A stretch of 64,000 nt of DNA from Hypholoma sublateritium FD-334 SS-4. Lineage: Eukaryota; Basidiomycota; Agaricomycetes; Agaricales; Strophariaceae. Shown here one piece after another: positions 55,744 to 64,000 of this stretch. Both the position numbers and the translations under genes were made by a program. The notes beneath the pieces are model-generated. The model was not told where the DNA came from and ran no database searches. It worked only from the letters and a program-made list of their open reading frames with translations. The stretch lies in contig KN817527.1 of the NCBI GenBank assembly GCA_000827495.1, positions 403,203-467,202 on the forward strand, read 5' to 3'. Each line of letters opens with the position of its first letter. Position 1 is the first letter of the stretch.

Positions 55744-57276
55744 TTAAATCGTAACATGTCGCGCCGGGTCACCGCTACCACAGATAAATTCAAAATTACC
55801 GTCCGTCTCCGCGAGTTTGTACAGTACTTTCAGGCCTCTAGCCTCCGAAAGCGCGTCCAAATTGGGTGTGGGATCAAAAGGCTCACATTTTGTCATGTCT
55901 AGGGTAGCGATTGGATGGCCATTTTGCATCCTCGACAGGACGAATTTCACCGGGACTTCAATGTCGACGGCAGATTGATTAGTATCCACGTCAAGGACTT
56001 TGAGGAAGGGGAATAATATGTGTGGTTTCTCTGTGGCATTCATGTCGTCCTGGATGACCATTAGATATCCAAGTGACTTTTCGTTGACCGAAAGGGTGTC
56101 CAGGGAAGAAAGGCAGTCAAAGAACGATGGCTCCAACGGGCCAAGCGAACTGAATTGGAGCGTTGTCGACCTTGAAAAATCCAGCAGCACCAGTCTCCTC
56201 AAGGTCGTTGCAAGCAGGTTTGAAGCATGTTCTGTGTTCAACAAAAATGATATGGAATACTGACATCCCATTGGGAAAGTGGATTTTCCCGTTATGATGA
56301 TGGATCTACTTGGCCGGTAGTCGAGGTGAATGGTCTGAAATATATTCGATTGCAGGAAGCGACGGGTGAAACGGCGGAATACGTCGACAGCAGAAAGAAG
56401 CTGTTTCTCCGTTTCATCGACATCGATGTATTCGGATAGTTCAATAATGTAAATCTTCAGCGAGCAGCCCATAGGAATCTCTACATGGTGCAGGAGCGTG
56501 GCACATGAACGGGGTAGACCAGTGCATTCTAGGGACTTGAGATGCGGAAGAAACATTACGGGGAGGGATGGGTGTGTGTAGTCTTTGTCCTGAGTATACA
56601 ACGTTAATTCTTGAAGGCTAGGCGTTGCGGCGAGTACTGCAAGTGCCTCAGGCGCATTGTACGCGCCGTCGAGCTCCAGAGAATGAAGCTGGTGCAACCA
56701 CGGCTCTCGCTGATCGATAGCGTATGCAAAAAGGTGGAATCTGCGGAGCATGGGTGCATATCCGTCGAAGAGAGACACGCGCGGCACGCCTTCGCTGTCT
56801 TCGAGAACTGTATCGTCGAGTGTCACGTCGAATGTCTCCAGGTGTGGTGCGGGAAGCCCGAATGCTAGCCGAGCGAGCCTGAAATCGAAAAAGATGGATT
56901 GGTCCTGCACAATGAGCTTCTGGATTCGATGCCAGTTCTCACCAATGACACGGATGAGAAAATCCGCAATATCCGTGGGTAGGCAGGTCCATTCCGCTCT
57001 GATCCACAGTAGCGCGGCTCCGCTTCTTCGAATAAGCTCGTTGCTCCAGTGAATGTTCCATCGCTCGGCAAGGGTGTCCATGTCAATCAATCTTGCCCAC
57101 AATGAGGATGTGGTGAGCATTAGGTTACGCCAGCTCTGGCACACCTGTGATGTGGAGCGCGTCGTATGGAGAGCGTCTGTATCGTCGGAGAACATGTCGG
57201 CATTGAGGATGAATATATACAACAGAATGTCATTGTTGAGGGTGCGCATTGTGTGACCGTATAGATTGATTGACAT
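55744..57276 (-). CDS. F-box-like domain protein, intronless
   Basis: 510 residues in one exon. N-terminus MSINLYGHTMRTLNNDILLY, then FILNADMFSDDTDALH and SQVCQSWRNLMLTTSSLWAR. This is the same arrangement as the neighbour (NNDILLYIF against NDDIFLYIF; SQVCQSWRNLM against SQVCRGWRELM; ENWHRIQ against ENWHRTQ). Sequence identity outside the first 150 residues is low, so the duplication is old. The C-terminal half has leucine-rich stretches (LHQLHSLELDGAY, LQELTLYTQD) suited to substrate binding. The start at 57276 is the first ATG of the frame. Confidence 0.85.
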   Translation of the reverse strand: MSINLYGHTMRTLNNDILLYIFILNADMFSDDTDALHTTRSTSQVCQSWRNLMLTTSSLWARLIDMDTLAERWNIHWSNELIRRSGAALLWIRAEWTCLPTDIADFLIRVIGENWHRIQKLIVQDQSIFFDFRLARLAFGLPAPHLETFDVTLDDTVLEDSEGVPRVSLFDGYAPMLRRFHLFAYAIDQREPWLHQLHSLELDGAYNAPEALAVLAATPSLQELTLYTQDKDYTHPSLPVMFLPHLKSLECTGLPRSCATLLHHVEIPMGCSLKIYIIELSEYIDVDETEKQLLSAVDVFRRFTRRFLQSNIFQTIHLDYRPSRSIIITGKSTFPMGCQYSISFLLNTEHASNLLATTLRRLVLLDFSRSTTLQFSSLGPLEPSFFDCLSSLDTLSVNEKSLGYLMVIQDDMNATEKPHILFPFLKVLDVDTNQSAVDIEVPVKFVLSRMQNGHPIATLDMTKCEPFDPTPNLDALSEARGLKVLYKLAETDGNFEFICGSGDPARHVTI

Positions 57277-57700
57277 TGTCGAAAGTACACAGTCTGCAAA
57301 ATGGCGAATGGTTGAATCAAACCCAAATCAAACCTGAGAAAAGATTTGCGGTTGAGTACAACTTACATAATCAAGAGCTTTGTTCCGGTCAACAACACCA
57401 TCACGTGCGGAGTAAGTAGGATTGTCGTCATTAATTTTGCATTAATTGAAGCTCTGCCTGGCTCCGAGAGGGAGGGAAAAAAAGAAAAAGAGAGAAATAA
57501 AGAAGAAGATGTGGTGAGTGTAGAACAGGTTTTTTGGGGACACGAGTCCGTAGCGTTAGGTAGGCAGACGAAATGCATTTTCGTCACCCCGGGCAAAGCG
57601 GCCCAAGCCAACGGGTGAACTTGAAGTAAAAATTGGATGGATGTGATTTATCTCTCGAGTGCAGGCTCTTGTATGATATTCAATTAAATAACTTCAAGTG
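57277..57700. other. Intergenic
   Basis: Upstream region of the minus-strand F-box gene; includes a purine-rich run AAAAAAAGAAAAAGAGAGAA near 57476. No gene. Confidence 0.4.
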
Positions 57701-57709
57701 CGCAAAGTG

Positions 57710-58720
57710 GTCCTAGCAGAATCCGGATCGCGAGAAGAGCGAGCGCTGCGTTCGCGTCGAGAGGCTAGGCACACCTGCGGGGCGCGTACACGCACGTGCG
57801 ACGCGCGGCTTTCTGAGCCTTTTTGAGCGGGCGAACAGCATGAGGAAGTGGAGCGTGGGGAGCACGGAGGCGCATGCGGTCCAGAGCGCGAGGAATATGA
57901 GTGGAGCATCCGAGAGAGGTGGCGGCGCGGGCGCACCGCGCGCGAGCCCGTGGGGGTGGATAAGGCTCCAGAGTAGTGCAACGATGCTCCCCAGCACCAG
58001 CACGGCGAACGCGCACGCGGGGGACGCGGGGGCGGGCGGTGCGCGCCCGGCAACGCGCGCACGGAGGAGGACGTGCGCGCCGTCGAGCGCGAGGAGCGGG
58101 CCGACGTACACGAGCGGGCCGACATTGACAAGCAGGGCGTTCAGCTCTCCCGGGGCAGTGAGTGGCCCGCTGCCCAGCGCCGGCGCCACCGCTCACACGA
58201 GCGCCGCGTGCGCGAGCGCCTCCCACAGCAGCACAGACAGTAGCGTTCCCCCCCACCCGGCGCGCAAAGAACGCGCTGCCCCCCTTCACATGAACGGCGC
58301 ACTGCGCCGCTGCCCCCGAGACGAACACCAGCGGCGCCCAGCGCGGTGAACAGCGCCAGGGGGAGGACGGAGGACTTAGGGTGGTACGGCGCGCTGAGAC
58401 TTTCGCGGGCGCCGAAGAGGTGTGGTGCGCTATGAGGAGCGCGGTGAGTGCTGCGCGGAGGTTGTCGAGGGAATGGCTGCGCGCGGGGCTGCTGCTTGGC
58501 GTGGTGGCGGCAACCGCGGTGGTGGCGGAGTATGTTGGGTGAGATGGGCCGGGAACGCTGAAGAGCGGGGTACTCTCGGCGGCGGAGACCACGGCGTGCG
58601 TCAAAGTGTGCGATTTAGAGCAGTAGAGGTGCTGGAGACGCTGAAATGGATGGGCTTTCCGACGAACGTCCAGTAAATTTAGCGACAACCTTGCTCGGCA
58701 TTCGCCGTCGGCCATCACTG
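57710..58720 (-). pseudogene. Multi-pass membrane protein gene, degraded copy
   Basis: Minus strand, 5' to 3': MMADGECRARLSLNL (58.71 kb, shared 5' block), SLDNLRAALTALLIAHH (58.42-58.47 kb), YHPKSSVLPLALFTALGAA (58.33-58.38 kb), ALLVNVGPLVYVGPLLALDG then AHVLLRARVAG (58.05-58.15 kb), AVLVLGSIVALLWSLIHPHG (57.95-58.0 kb), PLIFLALWTACASVLPTLHF then LMLFARSKR (57.8-57.9 kb). The last 400 nt are one open frame with three clear membrane segments; the first half changes frame several times. Either the gene has several introns I cannot place, or it is a pseudogene. It is the best-preserved 3' half of the family in the window. Confidence 0.45.
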
Positions 58721-58729
58721 CATCAGGCT

Positions 58730-59990
58730 ATGACGTGGTCAGTACGCTTGTCCAGACCGTCGCTCGCTGCGCCCTGCGCAGGCGGAATCAGACGGAAACT
58801 CTCTCTCAAAAATGTACTCTACGGCACGGTATAAGCACTCGCTCGGCGCGGAGGGGCACGCGACAGAGTGCACGATCGGGGAGGACGTCGTTGACCCCGC
58901 GCACGCGCTGTACGTGTACGAATGGCATCCGCGCGCGCCGCCCATGCCCCCTCCACCTCCCACACCTATGCCCCCACGCCCACCCATCCCACCGACACCG
59001 CCGCGCTGGCTCCCCAGCGAATCGCCCTCACCGTGAGCGGGCGCCGCGTGCACTCTAACGTCTGCTTGTGTGACGGCGCGGAGAGCAATGCGCCCCCGCT
59101 GCCAGCCAGGGCGAAGTCGACGTACGCGGAGTGCTCCCCCAGTGGAGGAGCGCGCTGGGTGCGGGGAGCGACGGCACGTCGAACGCGCGCTCGAGCCACT
59201 ACGGCGCGGCGCGTCGCCGCCCGAGCCGTGCTCGCCTGCGCCGCCCGGCGGGCCGCGTACGCGGAGTAGTACCCGCTGTTGCTTGCGCTGCCGCATGGGG
59301 TCGCTGCCAGCCTGCTCGACGATGCGTCTCACGGAAACGTCGAGATCTTCCTCGCTGTCGCGCGCCACCTGCTCGTAGAGGCTCTTGGACGGGTCGTACA
59401 CGGACCCGTTCGCGATGTGCGTCGTCGGCTCGGTGCCCATCTTCTCGCGCTTGAGGTTGCGCTCGAGCCCGTCGAGGATGAGGCGGTCGTGCGGGACCAA
59501 GAATCTGCGCGGCGTTAGTGGGTCAGAGAGGAAAGCAGGGGGAGGTGCCAGTAAAAGACCGTCTGATCTCTCTGCGTGCGGATGAATTGGTACTTGAGGA
59601 GTAGGACGGGAGGAATTGAAGTAGTACCGCGTGCTAAGGCTGAAGAGGGCGCAGAGGAAAGTGGCATGATGAACTATGAGGAGCGCTGTGAGCGTGGCGT
59701 AGAGTTTGTCGAGGAAATGGATGCGCCGGGTAGAGCGGGGCCGATTCAAAGAGATAGACATGCTGGACACGCTGAAATGGAGGGGCTTGACATATCTAGC
59801 GCAAAGAGCCCAGGGCAAAGAAAGAGGACAGGTCACCGACAGCGCGCGAACGTGCAGTAAATTTAGCGACAAGTCCGCTCGGCATTCGCCGTCGGCCATC
59901 ACAGCATCGCGCAAGCAAGCACGTGGTCCGTACGCTCGCCCAGACCGTAGCGCGGCGCGCGCTGCGGCGCAGAGCAGAATCATTATCAGA
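58730..59990 (-). pseudogene. Multi-pass membrane protein gene, second degraded copy in tandem
   Basis: Minus strand, start region near 59761 (MSISLNRPRSTRRIHFLDKL, then YATLTALLIVHHATFLCALF). A hydrophilic block follows (TPRRFLVPHDRLILDGLERN, KMGTEPTTHIANGSVYDPSK, LYEQVARDSEEDLDVSVRRI, about 59.25-59.53 kb). After that the frame shifts twice (YYSAYAARRAAQAS, then GEHSAYVDFALAGSGGALLS near 59.1 kb). The 414-codon open frame over this interval joins true and false parts. The 5' block (MADGECRADLSLNLL) is shared with the preceding copy. Confidence 0.45.
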
Positions 59991-60214
59991 CGGATGCTCC
60001 TTTAAAATGACCTCTACGGCACCGTATAAAATGACTCTAAAACCGCCATTGAAATTTCAAGGTCCATGGTCCGTCCGCCGTCCGCCACAGTATAAAATGC
60101 ACGCCCATCCGTCTTCGCGCCCCAATCTGGCTTCTTGCTGAAGTTAACTATCCATCCTTGCATATCCTAGGAACTACAACGACGGACCTCACCCAATTCT
60201 CGTGTCTCACGTCC

Positions 60215-60777
60215 ATGGTGCACCCCCTCATGAGTCCTGGCCTGCCGCCGGACAGTCCCCACGCCGCGCACTTTGAGTTCCTCGCGGCACTGGGCGAGGC
60301 GCCTATCAATAGCATCAATAGAAGCCGAGAATATGAGCGCGCATCGCCCGCGCCGACCCTGGAGTCCGACGCTGAATCTGAGTCCGACATCGAGGAGGCT
60401 TTTGAGCTCCTCCCCGCGGTCCCACGCGAGCGCGACCATCAGCACGCGCACGCCGCACCGCCGTCTGAGTCTGACGCCGCGCATGCACCGATGAAGATGA
60501 CATTGAGGACGACGCGGGATTTGTGCTGCTCTGCGTGCTGCGCCTCTCTAATATGGGGCATAAGCACTGGCGCGTGCTCGGCGGTGCGCACATGAACCAT
60601 CACGGGAACGCCCACCCCTTCGCGCACATGCACCACAAGCACACGCATGGCGACGGCGGCCCCCTACCCCACCGCGACGGCGCCTATCCACACCACCACC
60701 GCGGCGCCGTCAGGAAACGTTTTCATCCGATGAGAGCACCGTTTAGCGGTTTTAGAAGCGACAGAGCGGCTGTGTAA
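60215..60777 (+). pseudogene. Small acidic protein with His-rich C-terminus, frame disrupted
   Basis: The first frame gives MVHPLMSPGLPPDSPHAAHF through LESDAESESDIEEAFELLPA to about 60488. The continuation EDDIEDDAGFVLLCVLRLSN and the His-rich end (HMNHHGNAHPFAHMHHKHTH) is one frame over, so a 1-2 nt indel near 60490 separates them, or an error in the assembly. With the shift corrected it would be about 185 residues. No transmembrane or known domain. A more decayed relative lies at 39.8-40.05 kb, which supports that both frames belong together. Confidence 0.4.
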
Positions 60778-62109
60778 TGGGTCGGAGGGGCTGAGGTGCT
60801 ATACGTTTCTAGTGTGTTCGTAATGGCTCAAATAAGTACTTCATAGTTAGATTTCTTTCCTCCAGCATCCCAAATTTCTTGCAAATTTCTTTTCTCTACC
60901 AAGGCTCGCGAGTTTCTGGGCTATGTACTTAACTTACACAGAGCGATCAATGACGCAGGCAATCGTCTTATTTTGAATATACTAACTGTCGGATGGGAGA
61001 ATGTCGGTGACTGCATGCAAAGTTCAGGAGGAGATTGAACTTCGGGAGAAGCCTTGGCTTATATTTAGCTCGAAACGAGTCTTATCAGCGCCCAACACCT
61101 CTATCAGAAGCTAAACATTGGTCTACATATAGAGCCTCAGCACGGTCTCGACCACCACGCCAGGTTGAACCCTCTGCCTGATACTGACAACATGGCCCAT
61201 GTTCATCACGCCTTGATGTCTCGTCATTCCTTCTCTGCTCGTGACAATGCGCCAGGTTGAATAGATGGCCGTGCATCAGACCGCTGGATGTAGGTACGCC
61301 ATGCTTCATTAACCTTCTTCGACAAATATAACAGTCTGAGAAGCAGGCTTTGTTGTGTATTGGGATCATCTACTTTTATATCACGCAACCTGGCGGACGA
61401 CGCGTGTCATTGTCAGCGCCGTGTCTTGGTCAGGCGGCATGTGATCGCCACTCGCCCGCTCACGGGCGATACGGGGCCGCTGTCGACGGCGTGGGACGCC
61501 GGGCATGGGGAGCGTATGGTTCGACGCGCACACCCAGCACCGAAGTACTTCGCTCCTTGTGCAATCGCAGGACAGGTGTCCGGGCCTGTCGACTGCCCAA
61601 CATCCAAAGAGCCTCCGTTGATGTAAACGGTGCGTGCCGTGTAAAAATCCGCACTTTTTGTGATAAGGCTCGAACCCCGGAAGCGGAATGCGATGCGCGT
61701 ATACTGCAGCCGATTTCGCTGTGGCATCGCGATAAGTATATGCACCCAATAATGAAATGGGGCCGACAGGTAAATCCACTTGTCCTCTTTACCATGTTCT
61801 GCGGACTCGATCTCACGCTGTCCTTACAGCTCCTCCATGGCACCTATGAGAGGAAACTAACAGTCGCGGACACTCCGACACCACTTGGCGGGGAAAACAT
61901 ACTTCGGATCATACTCGCGCCGTGGAATCCGCCCAATTTGAGGGGCTATTGTTAGCCAGAGTGTGTCATGGGCATTCCGGGTTCTCTCAGCCTGCTCTAT
62001 GGCTGGAGCGTGTGCACGAGGCATGTCATAGCCTTCACTGCGCCAGCCTTCAGTATATTACCCGAGCGCGGGGAATCGCCAGCCGTCCTGGTTGTTCCCC
62101 CCGCCAATA
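60778..62109. other. Intergenic with unassigned frames
   Basis: A plus-strand 202-codon frame at 61350-61955 has no recognisable domain and no paralogue in the window. 61660-61690 has a GGTTCGAGCC-like word on the minus strand but no tRNA fold. The upstream flank of the third DUF6534 copy is at 61960-62109. Confidence 0.3.
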
Positions 62110-64000
62110 ATGTCGTCCGACCCCGTCGTGGTGCTGCCGCACATCGATATCAGGAGCACCTTCGGTACGCGTTGTTCGGCCGCCTTTCGAGGGCGACGCT
62201 CACTGACAAAAATCTGCGGTGGCTGGCAGGCGCCACACTTATCGGATCGTTCATCGCCACAATGTCAGTATTGAATCACCGTTAGGAGCGCCTACTTTGG
62301 GAGTTTGCTTACCGTATCCTGTTGGAACAGGCTGTATGGCTTGACGACCCTGCAGGTATGCCGTTGTCTCTCGTATATGCGATCGCTCATCAATATTTCT
62401 CGTGAATAGACGTATCTATATTATGCATACTACCCCAAGGACTCGAGGTCAACGAAAGCCCTTGTTCGTATTGCTCGTGCATTCCTCCAATTTCATTACA
62501 TGGCTCACAGATTGATAATAGGTTGCTGTCATATGGTAGTGTCCCCTCCACCAGCGAGTTTGAAAGAGTATTTAATGTATGTAGGATTCTGGATACTCTG
62601 CATGCCGCCTTCAGTACGTGAAGCATAATATTTCATCTTGAAGCGACTCTCACATGCAAGGAATTAGTGGCGTACAGCGTTTACTACTACCTGGTACGAC
62701 GCAGAACAAAATTACACAGGGCTGGCGAGACTGAGACGTCCGTAGGTGATAAGCTACTTCAACCCGGACTTACTTGGGGTCGGACACTGGTGAGCTTAAC
62801 ACATTCGTCGACGAACTCAAGCTCAGATACGTCGCGATTGGCAAGGTCACTATTTGTATGTCATACTGATTCAAACGGATCGCGTGCTCATCTCACTGAC
62901 AACATCGGCATCCAGACCTCAGTCGCATTCAACACGGTCATCGCCTGCATTGCCCAAACGTTTGCCATTCCCCGTCGTCCGTCGCATAAATCGCTCATCT
63001 ACGGCCCAGATTCTTTCTTGTGCGGGTACACCAACGTAAGACACTTTACTCCGATCTGCGGTACCTGATAGACTGAGCAATGTCATAGTGTGCTCGACAA
63101 AATACAGGTGGTGGGTTACATCGCTTATAGTGAGTATGCGAATGATACCAGGAACGCCGACTAAAATGTTCTGTTTACTCCCAGGGACTGCTCGTATTGG
63201 CCCATTTCGCGTTCGGAGTCGGTAAGAGGTTTATCTTTTTCGAGCGAACGCTGTTTTGATTCGCCTGTCGGCTTAGAAACTGTTACTTTTATGTGAGCAT
63301 CACTGGGTAGATGGTGCCCGAATGCATCCGCTTACCTTCCCTTGCTCAGGTTCATAAAGAAGGACCTGGCAAAGCTGTCAGAGATCAGCGTGCGTCGCGT
63401 TTTTCTTCAGCCTATCGGCTCATCATGCTGATAGCAGACCTGCATCATAGCTTATCGCGGCGACACCGTTTGCGATATTTGCCGTGCTATCAGACATTAT
63501 GATCGCAGGAGCGCTGTGCTATCTTTTACACGGAAGTCGCTCGGGGTTCAAACGGTGCGTAGTGCTCGCTCATTAACATTAGTGAGCATGCGGTTGACCG
63601 CGCGATTCTAGCACGGATACTATCATCTCCATCCTGATTATCTATGCGATTAACCGATGTCTTCTGACTTCGTGAGTGTCACCATGACTATTTTCTTACA
63701 AAATCGTCAACAGATTCTCATGTCATATTCAGGGTAGTAGCGGTGGTTGAAGTCATTGTGGTGGGTACATGTTTCGTTACCTTCTGCTCTCGAGCTGATA
63801 GATTACCTAGTATTGCACAATGCCCACAAGCTTGTGGTTTCTGGCTATCGATTTTTTCATCGGAAAGCGTCAGTGAAAATGACCTATTGCTGCGTGGAGA
63901 CGCTCACGAGAACGGTGGAACTCTAGTCTATGCGAACAGTCTTCTCGCCACGCTGAACAGTCGAGTGGCTATTCGCGCTGCAAATGCTACGACGGTCAAC
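62110..64000 (+). CDS. DUF6534-type multi-pass membrane protein (runs off the right edge)
   Basis: Exons: 62110-62164, 62230-62263, 62331-62355, 62410-62463, 62522-62535 (14 nt), 62585-62613, 62668-62693, 62746-62789, 62846-62855 (10 nt), 62916-62959, 63010-63035, 63089-63129, 63185-63221, 63277-63292 (16 nt), 63350-63389, 63451-63554, 63612-63671, 63733-63760, 63811-63868, 63927 to beyond 64000. All phases agree with the copy at 22410. Signature blocks: MSSDPVVVLPHIDIRSTFG, VAVIWILDTLHAAF, LLGVGHWSLF, TFFLVRVHQL, LVLAHFAFGVETVTFMFIKK, LSDIMIAGALCYLLHG, and YANSLLATLNSR in the last, incomplete exon. One donor (after exon 10) is GTTTGC rather than GTTTGT. No disruption seen. Confidence 0.8.

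Noticed and set aside
58739..59983. Single 414-codon protein on the minus strand
   Set aside because: Only parts of the frame match the paralogous relics; in the 3' half the conserved peptides (e.g. GEHSAYVDFALAGSG) are in another frame, so the open frame is partly accidental.
61640..61700. tRNA-like B-box (GGTTCGAGCC on the minus strand)
   Set aside because: No acceptor, D or anticodon stems can be formed around it, and the T-stem does not pair.

Overview
This is nuclear DNA of a mushroom-forming basidiomycete (Agaricomycetes). The evidence is very dense, short introns (mostly 47-95 nt, GT..AG), DUF6534-type membrane proteins, F-box-like proteins, MYND zinc-finger proteins in a lineage-specific array, and a spliceosomal U2 snRNA gene. 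There are no operons, ribosome binding sites or CRISPR arrays. Many reading frames in the GC-rich stretches are shadows. Exon models below were built by eye from splice sites, reading-frame phase and comparison between paralogues inside the window.

1-18.2 kb: an array of seven MYND-finger genes (A-G). Five look intact and two are broken. In every complete copy the zinc finger is split over four exons, two of them microexons of 30 and 17 nt. Four copies are preceded by, and point tail-to-tail at, the 3' end of a gene encoding a putative secreted protein; only the copy at 7.25-8.58 kb is intact. At two places that partner is fused to a decayed copy of the coiled-coil membrane-protein gene found intact at 18.9-20.4 kb. 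A U2 snRNA gene sits inside the array at 11.9 kb.

18.2-29.4 kb: the intact coiled-coil membrane-protein gene; a small cysteine-containing, probably secreted protein; a 20-exon DUF6534 gene with 10-, 14- and 16-nt microexons; a decayed gene for a putative nuclear protein; and a gene of unknown family with a CxxC motif and a C-terminal coiled coil.

29.4-38.4 kb: a nest of transposable elements. It holds a 595-bp non-autonomous hAT-like element with an 8-bp target duplication, two related inverted-repeat elements (7.4 kb and 965 bp), and a 6.5-kb insertion inside the larger one. That insertion carries a GC-rich array of a 30-bp imperfect palindrome and a cluster of perfect hairpins. Ambiguous bases (N) occur only here.

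38.4-53 kb: relics of a multi-pass membrane-protein gene, short tandem repeats, second copies of the CxxC/coiled-coil gene (40.2-41.5 kb) and the nuclear-protein gene (46.2-48.2 kb, apparently intact), and a second, truncated DUF6534 gene (50.4-52.1 kb). These are the same blocks as 22-29 kb in a different order.

53-64 kb: two convergent F-box-like genes, two more membrane-protein relics, a frame-disrupted small gene with a His-rich end, and a third DUF6534 gene running off the right edge.
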